Shown piece by piece: positions 35,154 through 43,736 of a DNA stretch of 43,736 nucleotides. How positions within the stretch are numbered: position 1 is the first letter of the stretch; every line of letters begins with the position of its first letter. The notes beneath the pieces were generated by a model that saw only the letters and a list, made by a program, of their open reading frames with translations, did no database searches and was not told the DNA's origin. The translations under genes and the position numbers were made by a program. Source of the DNA: a virus; IMG/VR virus record IMGVR_UViG_3300006052_000015, positions 1 through 43,736 of that record; one strand, given 5' to 3'.

Positions 35154-38100
35154 ATGGCTTGTACAATTCCTTATATACAGCAAGAACCTTTTAGCGAATC
35201 AGAGAAATCTAGGTTAGAGGATATTCATGTGTCCATATTTAAGAGAGCTAAAGAAAGTAAAGCTTTCAGATCTTTTGAAGGTAAACTCTACACTCTTAAA
35301 AATGACTATAATGCAGGAGTTGTATTTGCTAATTCTATAAATAAAGAGTATAAGCAAGAAGTAGCTAGCATTGAAACTAAAGCTCCAGGACAACATTTCT
35401 TATCTGTAGATGTACTTCCTTTAGCTAATGAAGAACAAGGAGTATTGTTTCAAGAAGCTCCAGCTACAATAGCTACAACTAGTGCTCTTAGAACATTTGA
35501 TTTTGGGTCATTAGAAGGCCAGCCACAAACTGATGCTAAGAATAAAGCTATTCATAATAACATTGTAAACATCCCTGATGAGCTTATGTCAGAAGAAGGA
35601 GAAACCTTCAATCAGGCAAGTGGTAGAGTGATTAGGGAAATGGAGAATATTGTTGAGAATGCCCCAGCTAACACCGTACTAGTTACCCATAATTCCGTAT
35701 TCGGAGTAATTAATCTTTGGAACTCAGAGGGAAGACCTTCTGAATTTAATAAGGAACAGAGAGAGAAATATGTAAACCAGGATGGTACTTTCAAGACTGG
35801 TGATAACTTTGAAATAGAAGGAGCTAAAGGTAAGATATATGTCGTAAGACATGGTCAAACTAATGACAACCTTAAGCGTGCATTCAGAAGCAAAAATACA
35901 GATTTAACAGGTGTAGGTATTAAGGAAGCTGAGGAAATAGGTAAGAAACTTGCTGGTGTTAAAATCAGCCAAATCATCTCTTCTCCTCTTCCTCGTACAT
36001 TACATACATCTAATATCATCCTTTCTAAGCAACCAGGCGCTGTTACAAAAGCTAATGAAGCTACAATTGAAACTGTAAAGCAGGCTGCTGATAAGATGGG
36101 TATTACCATTGAAGGCTTAGCTGATTATGCTAAAAGAACAGGTTTAGACACTACATCTATTAATGGTGTAGCTGATTTAACAAGAGGTATTATAGCTATT
36201 GCTACAGGTAGAGAATCTATAGCTTTAACAGAGGAAGTGGTACACTTTGCCACAGCCATCCTGGAACAAACTAATCCTCAATTGATTACAACCCTTATCA
36301 GTAAGATTGATAAGTATAAAGTGTACAAGCAGACACTTGAAGCCTATAAAGGTAAGAAGCAATATCAAACCTCTGATGGTAAGCCAGATATACGTAAGAT
36401 AAAGAAGGAGGCTGTAGATAAACTTATTGCTGAGGTGATAGTTAATCAAAGCCAAGGCTCTGAAGCTTATCCTGAGCTTGCATCTAAAGAAGCCAGAAAC
36501 ATCATTGAAGAATGGTGGAATACCATCCTTGATTACATTCGTTCCTTATATGGGAAATCAGACATCTCAATATTTGAGGATGTAGCACAAAAGGTGGCAA
36601 GAGGTGAGGTAGGGGGTAGGATAACTAATATCAAAGAAAATGGTCAATATTTCAATGTAGACCAAAAACCTGCTATTGATAACCTGTATGCCACTATTGT
36701 AAATAAGAATGATCAACTCCAGCTTAATCCTGAAACTCCTACAGATAAGCGTCATTACACCTTCAACGGTGAGAAGGTAGCTAAGTCAGTTACAGAAAAG
36801 GTGAAGGAAGGTCATAAGATGCCTGAAAGAGAAGGTATTGAAGCTCTTCAAGATGAACAAAAAAGACAGTGGGGTGAGGATGGTCACAAGTATTTAGAGA
36901 ATTACATCACCCAGGTATTGATTGATAAAGATGGTTATAAGCTAGCTAAACCTAATGATACAGCTATCACTTCTAACTTGGATCCTAAAGTACAGGAAAA
37001 GGTGAGATTGTTTGCTAAAGAATTGATTAATTCCTATCCAGAAGGTACAAGATTCCTTGTTGAAAAGAAGGTAGTTAATGAGAAGGTGAAAGGAATGCTA
37101 GCATCTACAGTTGACTTTATTGCTTTAGTGCCAGATGCTAAGACAGGTGTTAAAGCTGATGTTCTTGACTGGAAATTCACATCTGTTAATAAGTCTCGCA
37201 CTGATGATATTCCTTGGTATAAGAAAAAGGAATGGAATGAGCAGATGAATGAGTACACTAGAATAATGTACAACTATGGGTTAAAACCTAATCAATTAGG
37301 AAAAGCCAGGATGATACCTTTTATTCTTAACTCTGAATATAAGGTGATGGGAAGTCCTAAATCAGGACTTAAGATTGAGTCTATTGAGATAGGTAAACTT
37401 GACAGTAAAACTGAAACTAATCTCTATTTACTTCCTGTTCCTGTAGAATCTGAATCTACTGGAAATATTGAGGTGGATAAGCTTTTGAAGTCCCTAAGAG
37501 AGCATTATGAAAAGCTCTATAAGACACCTGTTTCCCCTGAAGAGAAGTCTCTGAAGGATATACAGATGAATGAGATTTCCAAGGCCATTCGTGTATTACA
37601 TATGCAATTGGATTTTGAGCCTCTTGCATCTGTGGGTAAAACCTTCTTGAATAATGCTAATAAGACATTCAAAACCTACGAGGATGTAGATTATGATAAG
37701 CTTACACAAGATGAAATTGAGAAGATATTAGCTGATCTTATTGAGTATGAGAGAAGTGCTCTTAAGTTTAGTACACTAGATGAGGTGTTCTTATCACACT
37801 TTCCTAAGGAAGGTTTGGATAATGAACAACGACAACTATTACACTCTCTGGAGCAAATAGCAGCATCCACTGAAAGGATGGTTAAAAAGATTAGAGAGAT
37901 ACAGAAGAACTATGTGGTCCATTTGGCCCTTAAGAAAGACATCACTACAGAAGCTTCTAAGGAGACTATTTTGGATGCTGAAACTGAAATAGGATTCTTT
38001 GCTAAGACATTCTTGGAAGCATCTAAACTTTCATCTAAAGTTATCAAGCTTGCTGCCAATCTTATTATCAATGCTAAGAACTTGGTAGATATTAGAGTGA

Positions 38101-40637
38101 GTGAACTTTCTAATGAATATTCCAAGCTATTACAGGCTTTGGAAACAGAAGCTAAATCTGCTGGGAAGTCAGCTTTTGAGATGATTGGTAATGTAACAGA
38201 TGGTGGTCTTAATCTTGTTAAGAAGATTGATAAGAAATACTATGATGCTCTGGCTGAAGCAAAAGCTTCTAAAAACAAGAAGTGGTTGACAGCTCAGATA
38301 GATGTAGAGAAATATAAAGAAGAAGTAAAGAACTTTTTAGATAAGGCTGAAAAGCGTATTAGAGAAACCCAGTTTTCCTCTGATAAGAGTGAAAATGATG
38401 TCCAGATAGAGGAGAGAATTATTAGGCTTCGTAACTCAGTGGATCTTAATAGATCAACCTTTGATGGATATGAGGGATATGATTTCAATCGTCTATATAG
38501 AGAAGCACTTATAGAAGAACCTCATTATTCTGAAGACTACAAGAAGATGGCCCAAAGTAAGGCTGCTCTTGATATGTGGAATTTCTATACAGCTTTGAAT
38601 AAGAAAGCTAGAGAGATGGGATATTTACAGAACAAAGGATTATCCTTCTTCCCGTTGATTGAAGCTTCATTAATTGAAAAGCTAGGTAAGACAGATAATA
38701 TTCTTACAGAGGGTAAAGACTTCTTTAAAGATATGTTCACTGCTAGAATTGATGAGGAAACTTCATTATCTAAAATAGACAAAGAAACTGGTGAGGTGAG
38801 AAAGGAAATTCCTAAACTCTTCACCCGTACAAACAAAGCTACACATCAATTATCTACTGATCTTAATAGGGTGGGGGTGTTGTGGATTAAGGCTCTATTA
38901 GAATATGAAAGTTCTAAAGAAATAGAAAACACCCTTTTGACACTCTATTCCATAGAGAAAGCTAAAGGTCATTTGGTAACAGATGCTAACCAGGAGGTTA
39001 TATTTGAGGGTGGTGTTCCTAAGGTGGATGACAAGTCTAACAAGAACGCTGATATTCTTCAAACTATTATAGATGATGCTATATACGGACTTAAGGAAAA
39101 CCTTACATCCGTAGGTAATGTTGGACTTGGTAAGGTGACGGAGAAGTTTCAGAAAGACGAAGAGGAAAGAGAGAAAACTAAACTCTCTATAAAGAAGAGT
39201 CTACAATCTGGTAATAAACTTACGCAATCGTTAGCTGTGGGATTGAAACTCCTAGTAACCATTCCTAACTACTTTGGTAATAATATGCAAGCTCATATTA
39301 ATGCTGGTAATCTATATACATCAGGTGAATTTCAAAAGAATAATCTTAAGCTTACAATACCATATGCACCTGGATTTAGTGATATACAAAAAGCTTTATT
39401 AGATTTATTCATTCCTTTGAATGATAATATAGCTGTAGAGAAACGTAGAGAATTAGCTAAAAAACAAGGATTGTTAAAGTATTTGAGCACATGGACTTTT
39501 CATGATGTTATGATGGCTACCAACTCCTTTCCTGAACGAAAGCTCCAGTTAGCCAATGCATTATCTATTCTTGATAATACAATGGTGGTAGATGGTAAAC
39601 TGGTTAATATCAGACAACATCTTAAAGCCCTTGACAGACAGACAAAATATACTCTATCTGAAGGGGAGAGAAAAGTTTTAGAGAAATCGTTTGAAGACCG
39701 TGTACAAGCATTAAAAGAGTCTTCTGCTTTGAGCAAAATAGTTAAAGTGGAAGGAGACTCTATATCCATACCTGGGGTATCAAATGAAGAAATAGCTAAA
39801 TACAGAGTAAAGATTATAGAATATAACCGTAATAACTCTGGTCAGATGAGTGAGAATAACAAAGCTGACTACCGTAGGGATACAATTCTAAAGTCCTTTA
39901 TGATGTTCAAAGGTTGGATTCCTAAGCAAATAAGCCTTCGCACCCTGGATATTCAAAAGAACACTGAATTAGGGGAATGGGAATATGGTAGAGCTAGAGC
40001 TTTTGCTAAAACCTGGGCTTTCATAGGACTTAAGAATATAGGTGATATGAGAGACATCATCCTTGGAACTGAGAAGGGATTGGCTATTCTTAACGAAATG
40101 CTCCAAGAAAAGAAAGATGCTTACTATCGTAAGACAGGTCAACAGCTTGAAATCACAGAAGAGGAGTTTTATGACCTTATGCGTACAGCGCTAAGTAACC
40201 AGATAAAGGAGCTTATTCTATTATTCTCATTGTTAGGATTATTAGTAGCAGTGAAGGCAGCAGCACCTCCAGATGATGAAACTGACAAATATACCATTAA
40301 CAGGTATAAGTTCTGGGCCAAGGCTGCTAATAAGATAACAGACGAATTATGGTTCTATTACAATCCTCTGTCATTTGAGAGTATGACTAAAGGATCTGTA
40401 CTTCCTTCCTTGGGACTATTAACCAAGGCTGAAAAGGCTATTTCTGCTATAGCTTTAGAAACCTATGCTATTTCAGCAGGAGATGAGAAGCTTGAAGAGA
40501 AGACTCATCCTACTAAATACATCCTAGATTTGATCCCTGGACCTTCACAATTCAATAAAGAAATATTACCTGTCATTGACCCAGAACTAGCTAAAGAGCT
40601 TGGAATCAGGGTAACAGAACAAGCAAGACAGAAATAA
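35154..40637 (+). CDS. Giant virion protein with permuted histidine-phosphatase module and PD-(D/E)XK nuclease
   Basis: This 1827-residue protein has residues about 112-285 carrying histidine-phosphatase motifs in swapped order: FDFGSLEG (115-122), GETFNQASGR (149-158) and VTHNS (H179) come first, then VVRHGQTND (R232, H233, G234) and ISSPLPRTLHTSNIIL (271-285). Residue 360 starts EEVVHF, a degenerate zincin-like helix. Residues about 570-710 fit a PD-(D/E)XK nuclease of the RecB/Cas4 type: GEDGH (H578), VDFIAL (D654), LDWKFT (D672, K674) and NEQMNEY (Q697, Y701). The middle (about 830-1150) is coiled coil. A hydrophobic segment lies at 1686-1700 (ELILLFSLLGLLVAVKA), followed by a conserved-looking tail (WFYYNPLSFES). 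Position beside the polymerase argues for packaging and ejection with the DNA. Confidence 0.82.
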   Translation: MACTIPYIQQEPFSESEKSRLEDIHVSIFKRAKESKAFRSFEGKLYTLKNDYNAGVVFANSINKEYKQEVASIETKAPGQHFLSVDVLPLANEEQGVLFQEAPATIATTSALRTFDFGSLEGQPQTDAKNKAIHNNIVNIPDELMSEEGETFNQASGRVIREMENIVENAPANTVLVTHNSVFGVINLWNSEGRPSEFNKEQREKYVNQDGTFKTGDNFEIEGAKGKIYVVRHGQTNDNLKRAFRSKNTDLTGVGIKEAEEIGKKLAGVKISQIISSPLPRTLHTSNIILSKQPGAVTKANEATIETVKQAADKMGITIEGLADYAKRTGLDTTSINGVADLTRGIIAIATGRESIALTEEVVHFATAILEQTNPQLITTLISKIDKYKVYKQTLEAYKGKKQYQTSDGKPDIRKIKKEAVDKLIAEVIVNQSQGSEAYPELASKEARNIIEEWWNTILDYIRSLYGKSDISIFEDVAQKVARGEVGGRITNIKENGQYFNVDQKPAIDNLYATIVNKNDQLQLNPETPTDKRHYTFNGEKVAKSVTEKVKEGHKMPEREGIEALQDEQKRQWGEDGHKYLENYITQVLIDKDGYKLAKPNDTAITSNLDPKVQEKVRLFAKELINSYPEGTRFLVEKKVVNEKVKGMLASTVDFIALVPDAKTGVKADVLDWKFTSVNKSRTDDIPWYKKKEWNEQMNEYTRIMYNYGLKPNQLGKARMIPFILNSEYKVMGSPKSGLKIESIEIGKLDSKTETNLYLLPVPVESESTGNIEVDKLLKSLREHYEKLYKTPVSPEEKSLKDIQMNEISKAIRVLHMQLDFEPLASVGKTFLNNANKTFKTYEDVDYDKLTQDEIEKILADLIEYERSALKFSTLDEVFLSHFPKEGLDNEQRQLLHSLEQIAASTERMVKKIREIQKNYVVHLALKKDITTEASKETILDAETEIGFFAKTFLEASKLSSKVIKLAANLIINAKNLVDIRVSELSNEYSKLLQALETEAKSAGKSAFEMIGNVTDGGLNLVKKIDKKYYDALAEAKASKNKKWLTAQIDVEKYKEEVKNFLDKAEKRIRETQFSSDKSENDVQIEERIIRLRNSVDLNRSTFDGYEGYDFNRLYREALIEEPHYSEDYKKMAQSKAALDMWNFYTALNKKAREMGYLQNKGLSFFPLIEASLIEKLGKTDNILTEGKDFFKDMFTARIDEETSLSKIDKETGEVRKEIPKLFTRTNKATHQLSTDLNRVGVLWIKALLEYESSKEIENTLLTLYSIEKAKGHLVTDANQEVIFEGGVPKVDDKSNKNADILQTIIDDAIYGLKENLTSVGNVGLGKVTEKFQKDEEEREKTKLSIKKSLQSGNKLTQSLAVGLKLLVTIPNYFGNNMQAHINAGNLYTSGEFQKNNLKLTIPYAPGFSDIQKALLDLFIPLNDNIAVEKRRELAKKQGLLKYLSTWTFHDVMMATNSFPERKLQLANALSILDNTMVVDGKLVNIRQHLKALDRQTKYTLSEGERKVLEKSFEDRVQALKESSALSKIVKVEGDSISIPGVSNEEIAKYRVKIIEYNRNNSGQMSENNKADYRRDTILKSFMMFKGWIPKQISLRTLDIQKNTELGEWEYGRARAFAKTWAFIGLKNIGDMRDIILGTEKGLAILNEMLQEKKDAYYRKTGQQLEITEEEFYDLMRTALSNQIKELILLFSLLGLLVAVKAAAPPDDETDKYTINRYKFWAKAANKITDELWFYYNPLSFESMTKGSVLPSLGLLTKAEKAISAIALETYAISAGDEKLEEKTHPTKYILDLIPGPSQFNKEILPVIDPELAKELGIRVTEQARQK

Positions 40638-40699
40638 TAGCTATTGCTATATTAAGGATACTATTACAACTTAGATCTTTCTATTTCCATTATTTTACT

Positions 40700-40707
40700 T
40701 ACTTTTG
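40700..40707 (+). promoter_or_regulatory. Candidate -7 element for a nearly leaderless fibre-anchor transcript
   Basis: TACTTTTG at 40700-40707 fits TAnnTTTG exactly. It lies in the 77-base gap after the nuclease gene. The expected start, about base 40711, is only three bases before the ATG at 40714. The -33 box is weak (TTTC at 40678-40681, 18 bases away), so the call is tentative. Confidence 0.45.
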
Positions 40708-40713
40708 TACCAT

Positions 40714-41016
40714 ATGAGAACTGCCGCAATTTGCCCCACCTGTGCCACTTATCAGAATGCAGCCTGCATTATATATGACGGTTTATACCTCAGTAATCTG
40801 AATGTAAACCCTCTGGATGCTTTGGATGTAATTCTGGGTAAAATTAACACCAGCCTAGAAACTTTCACAGGTTCAGGCGTCCCTACAGCTATTCCTAAAT
40901 ATATAGGAGAGCTGTATTTGGATACAACTAATGACATTCTTTATGTAGGATTGTCTACAGTTGTAGCTAACTGGGCTAAGGTTGCTTTAACTACTACCAC
41001 CACTACTACTACATAA
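40714..41016 (+). CDS. Short fibre-anchor protein with Thr-only tail
   Basis: The start is set at ATG 40714, giving 100 residues; a TTG at 40705 lies inside the candidate promoter. The N-terminus has CPTCATYQNAACIIYDGLYL, then VNPLDALDVILGKINTSLE, the same Cys / Y-x-G / helix module seen at the start of the other fibre proteins. The middle (IPKYIGELYLDTTNDILYVG, then NWAKVAL) is a short beta unit of a kind found in phage fibres. The protein ends in eight Thr. It may be a stand-alone anchor or a fibre that has lost its distal part at the Thr tract. The stop is followed four bases later by the next ATG. Confidence 0.65.
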   Translation: MRTAAICPTCATYQNAACIIYDGLYLSNLNVNPLDALDVILGKINTSLETFTGSGVPTAIPKYIGELYLDTTNDILYVGLSTVVANWAKVALTTTTTTTT

Positions 41017-41020
41017 TGCT

Positions 41021-41449
41021 ATGTTGCATCAAACAAAAACCCTCCCTATGATACACACAATGGTTCCAGGATGGAAACTCTTTGGAATATTCTTATACAC
41101 ATTCTTATTAAAATGGATTCCTTTATTCTTGGTAGCTGTCACTTCCAAGAATATATTATTCATTTTTTTCATTATAATGATGTTCCTTCCAGAAATGGGA
41201 ATGCTCTTTAATAAGAGTTTTCGCATGTGGGTAAAATCTGGTGTAGAAGATAGCGATGGTCAATTCAATAGTGAAGACTTAGCCAACCTCTTAAGGCACT
41301 ACTCAACTCTCTGGTGTGCTCGTTTATACGTACTATTTGGACTATTGGAAGCTTTTTATCACATTGAAGTAAGAGAGATTTTCGTCATGGGTTCTTTAGC
41401 TGGAGCCTTTGGTATTGAAGCAATAGGCTTCCTGACCAAGAAAAAGTAA
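41021..41449 (+). CDS. Small multi-span membrane protein, possible holin
   Basis: This 142-residue protein has hydrophobic segments at about 18-40 (WKLFGIFLYTFLLKWIPLFL), 43-62 (NILFIFFIIMMFLPEMGMLF) and 99-136 (ARLYVLFGLLEAF, then VMGSLAGAFGIEAIGF). A polar loop lies between the second and third (SGVEDSDGQFNSEDLANLLR), and the C-terminus is basic (TKKK). Size, span number and basic end fit a holin, but I recognise no holin family motif and no endolysin gene is adjacent. Another start at ATG 41048 would remove nine residues. It lies between two fibre genes, where lysis genes are sometimes found. Confidence 0.6.
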   Translation: MLHQTKTLPMIHTMVPGWKLFGIFLYTFLLKWIPLFLVAVTSKNILFIFFIIMMFLPEMGMLFNKSFRMWVKSGVEDSDGQFNSEDLANLLRHYSTLWCARLYVLFGLLEAFYHIEVREIFVMGSLAGAFGIEAIGFLTKKK

Positions 41450-41470
41450 ACCCCTTGAAATCTATTCTAC

Positions 41471-43736
41471 ATGAATGTAAACTGTGGAGCACCTGTATGT
41501 CCTATTATTCTATCTAGTAAATGTGTATTTTACGAAGGGCCAGATCTTGTCTATACAGGAATAACCACTAATGATAACCTAGAAGATGCTTTACAAAAGA
41601 TAAATGCAGCTATAGGTTTTGCTGAAACAGGTTATGCTTATCAGAATGGTGTACATATTGAAACCTCTAATATAGTAGAATTAGGAGGCTCCCTTCTACA
41701 CGACACTCATATATCAGGAGTATTTACGCTTTCATTTGACGGCTTTTTACAAGCTGCTAAATTCATCACTACAGGAGGTTTAGCCTCTCAATTTGTCAAG
41801 GGAGATGGTTCTCTTGATCCCACCGTATATCAAATAGCAGGAAATTATATTACAGCTTTAACAGGGGATGGAACAGCATCTGGCCCTGGTAGCTCTGTAT
41901 TGACTTTATCCACTGTAAATGCCAATCCTGGCACTTATGGAGATAGTGGTACTGTTCCTGTTGTAACAGTTAATAATAAAGGACTTGTCACCAGTGTCAC
42001 CACTACAGCTATTAATTATCCTTCCCAGAGTGTAAGTATAGGGGGGGATATTACAGCTAATGGTTTTACAGGAGCGCCTATTACAGCTACATTACAAACT
42101 GTCAATCCTAATGTATTTGGAACCAATAGTTTATTGAAATTTGCTGTAAATGGTAAAGGACTTGTTACTTCGGCTGCCCTTATTACTAGTCTAGATTTAG
42201 ATGGTATATATGGGTACACCCCTGTTCCTCCTAGTAGGACACTGACTATTAATGGACAAACCTATGATTTGTCAGCTAATAGAACCTGGACAATCAATAG
42301 TATAACTACTATTACAGTTAATGCTCCTCTATCTTCTACAGGAGGTTATACACCTGTTATCAGTATATCTCAAGCTAACTCTACTACAGATGGATATTTA
42401 TCCAGTGTAGATTGGAACACCTTCAATAACAAGCTTTCCTTAATAACAGGCTCTGCTCCTATTGTTATTACTGGAGGTAATAACGTAACTATCAGTAAAG
42501 CTACTAATGCAGTAGATGGTTATTTAAGTGCTATTGATTGGAACACCTTTAATAATAAGCAAGGTGCTATAACTCTTACTACTATTGGTTCAGCAGGCCC
42601 AGCCACTTTAGTTGGTAATACTCTTAATATTCCCAATTACACTCCTTTAGTATCCTATGTAACAGCAGTTACAGCCTCCTCTCCTTTGTCTTCCTCTGGA
42701 GGTACATCTCCTAACATTTCTATACAGATAGCTAATGGCTCACAAGATGGCTACCTATCTTCTGTAGATTGGAATACTTTTAATAACAAACAGTCTGCTT
42801 TAACTTTTGGAAATCTAACAGATTCAGGTACAGATGGTATTACTGTCACTAATGGCACTGGTGCTGTAATTGGAACTGGAACTAGTATTTCACAACAAGT
42901 GGCTAATGCTAGCCAGAATGGATATTTGTCTTCCACTGACTGGAATACGTTTAATAATAAACAAGCTGCTGGTAACTACATTACAGCACTAACAGGAGAT
43001 GCTACAGCTAGTGGACCAGGTTCTGCTGTATTAACATTAGCTACAGTGAATGCTAATGTGTATGCAGCAAACACCTTCTTAAAATTTGCAGTGAATGGAA
43101 AAGGTCTTATCATCTCAGCCACTCCTGTACTTTCTGCGGACATTATATCAGCTTTAGGATATACACCTTACAATGCTACCAATCCTGCTAATTATATCAC
43201 ACTTGCATCTTTATCAGCCACTGCTCCAATTGTCTATAGTGCTGGTAATTTCTCTCTTGACACTACTAAAGTTCCTTATATACCAGGAGGATTCTCTAAC
43301 GGATTCCTAAAATGGAATGGAGCTTCATGGATATTTGATAATTCCACCTATTTAACAACAACAGCAGCCGCATCCACCTACTTAGCGCTAGCTGGGGGAA
43401 CAATGACAGGTAATCTCATCCTGAATGCTGATGCTACATTAAGTTTACAAGCTGTCACTTTACAACAATTAAATGCTGCTGTATTAGGGGTATATAAACT
43501 CCAAGGAGGCTATAATCCTACAATAACCAGCCTCTATCCTGTAGCTGCAAATACGACAAACCCTGTTTCTGCAATAGTTAAGCAAGGAATGATTTGGAGC
43601 ATTACAGCAGATGGTACTATTAATGGTATTCCTGTATTCCAAGGAGATGAGGTGGTGGCATTAGTAGATAGTCCAGGACAGACTAACGCTAACTGGAATA
43701 TTATAGACAGAAACATTGGATATACACCACTGTCTA
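41471..43736 (+). CDS. Long tail fibre protein, N-terminal 755 residues (gene runs off the right edge)
   Basis: ATG at 41471 opens a frame with no stop to the end of the window. The N-terminus (NVNCGAPVCPIILSSKCVFY, then TTNDNLEDALQKINAAI) repeats the anchor module of the other fibres. A long Thr/Asn/Gly-rich shaft follows with recurring units: ITALTGDGTASGPGS-type (twice), LLKFAVNGKGLVTS-type (twice), and four GYLSSVDWNTFNNK-type units. TLTINGQTYDLSANRTW near residue 259 matches an element in the fibre at 4021. Near residue 640 is LALAGGTMTGNLIL, and later LQGGYNPTITSLYP and SPGQTNANWNIIDRNIGYTP. These are standard building blocks of phage tail fibres. The receptor-binding tip lies beyond the window. 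Confidence 0.85.
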   Translation, partial: MNVNCGAPVCPIILSSKCVFYEGPDLVYTGITTNDNLEDALQKINAAIGFAETGYAYQNGVHIETSNIVELGGSLLHDTHISGVFTLSFDGFLQAAKFITTGGLASQFVKGDGSLDPTVYQIAGNYITALTGDGTASGPGSSVLTLSTVNANPGTYGDSGTVPVVTVNNKGLVTSVTTTAINYPSQSVSIGGDITANGFTGAPITATLQTVNPNVFGTNSLLKFAVNGKGLVTSAALITSLDLDGIYGYTPVPPSRTLTINGQTYDLSANRTWTINSITTITVNAPLSSTGGYTPVISISQANSTTDGYLSSVDWNTFNNKLSLITGSAPIVITGGNNVTISKATNAVDGYLSAIDWNTFNNKQGAITLTTIGSAGPATLVGNTLNIPNYTPLVSYVTAVTASSPLSSSGGTSPNISIQIANGSQDGYLSSVDWNTFNNKQSALTFGNLTDSGTDGITVTNGTGAVIGTGTSISQQVANASQNGYLSSTDWNTFNNKQAAGNYITALTGDATASGPGSAVLTLATVNANVYAANTFLKFAVNGKGLIISATPVLSADIISALGYTPYNATNPANYITLASLSATAPIVYSAGNFSLDTTKVPYIPGGFSNGFLKWNGASWIFDNSTYLTTTAAASTYLALAGGTMTGNLILNADATLSLQAVTLQQLNAAVLGVYKLQGGYNPTITSLYPVAANTTNPVSAIVKQGMIWSITADGTINGIPVFQGDEVVALVDSPGQTNANWNIIDRNIGYTPLS
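42389..42964 (+). repeat. Four interspersed fibre-shaft repeats (GYLSxxDWNTFNNK units)
   Basis: Units of about 15 codons (DGYLSSVDWNTFNNK and variants) begin near 42389, 42515, 42746 and 42917, so spacing is roughly 125, 230 and 170 bases. The third positions differ between copies. This is a common fibre-shaft motif repeated in frame. Confidence 0.85.

Noticed and set aside
41021-41449. Confident holin call
   Set aside because: Only size and hydrophobicity support it; there is no adjacent lysis enzyme and no known family motif.

Overview
The window is part of the genome of a tailed double-stranded DNA phage, most likely a crAss-like phage (order Crassvirales) infecting a member of the Bacteroidota. 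All supported genes lie on the + strand and abut or overlap by a base or two. The DNA is A+T-rich and most starts lack a Shine-Dalgarno sequence. Intergenic gaps carry Bacteroidota-type promoter elements (TTTG, about 20 bp, then TAnnTTTG). The crAss-like call rests on an ordered block: neck protein, IHF/HU-like protein, tail tubular protein, muzzle protein, then very large virion cargo proteins including one with the phage RNA polymerase DFDID motif. No portal, terminase, replication or lysogeny gene is in the window, so this is an internal slice of the late (virion) region. Family names come from recalled family patterns, without a database search.

Layout. 2-1862: the end of a structural protein and a probably abundant virion protein followed by a strong terminator. 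1938-5793: small virion-associated proteins (one a 44-residue Cys-rich mini-protein), a collar-type fibre and a repeat-rich fibre, closed by a double hairpin terminator. 5915-9365: a promoter, an HTH-metallophosphoesterase and three neck/tail connector proteins. 9365-15182: the muzzle protein, apparently split into two genes by an inserted Thr/Ser linker and extra beta-rich domains. 15184-40637: the cargo block of a 1514-residue protein, an 858-residue protein behind its own promoter, a 4097-residue RNA polymerase protein, a small CPBP/CAAX-type membrane protease, and an 1827-residue protein with a histidine-phosphatase-like module in permuted order plus a PD-(D/E)XK nuclease domain. 40700-43736: a short fibre-anchor protein, a small membrane protein and the first 755 residues of a long repeat-rich fibre.

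How the genes work together (inference from crAss-like phage biology). The connector and muzzle proteins build the short tail. The large cargo proteins are packaged in the head or tail and leave with the DNA, so the polymerase can transcribe early genes. The nuclease, phosphatase-like module and membrane protease may act on host DNA, nucleotides or envelope proteins during entry. Four fibre proteins appear to share a short N-terminal module that could dock different receptor-binding ends to the same virion site.

The most unusual items are the permuted histidine phosphatase, the CPBP protease between two cargo genes, two complementary degenerate zincin motifs, the split muzzle gene, and a lone in-frame TAG between two connector genes where the other complete genes all end in TAA.
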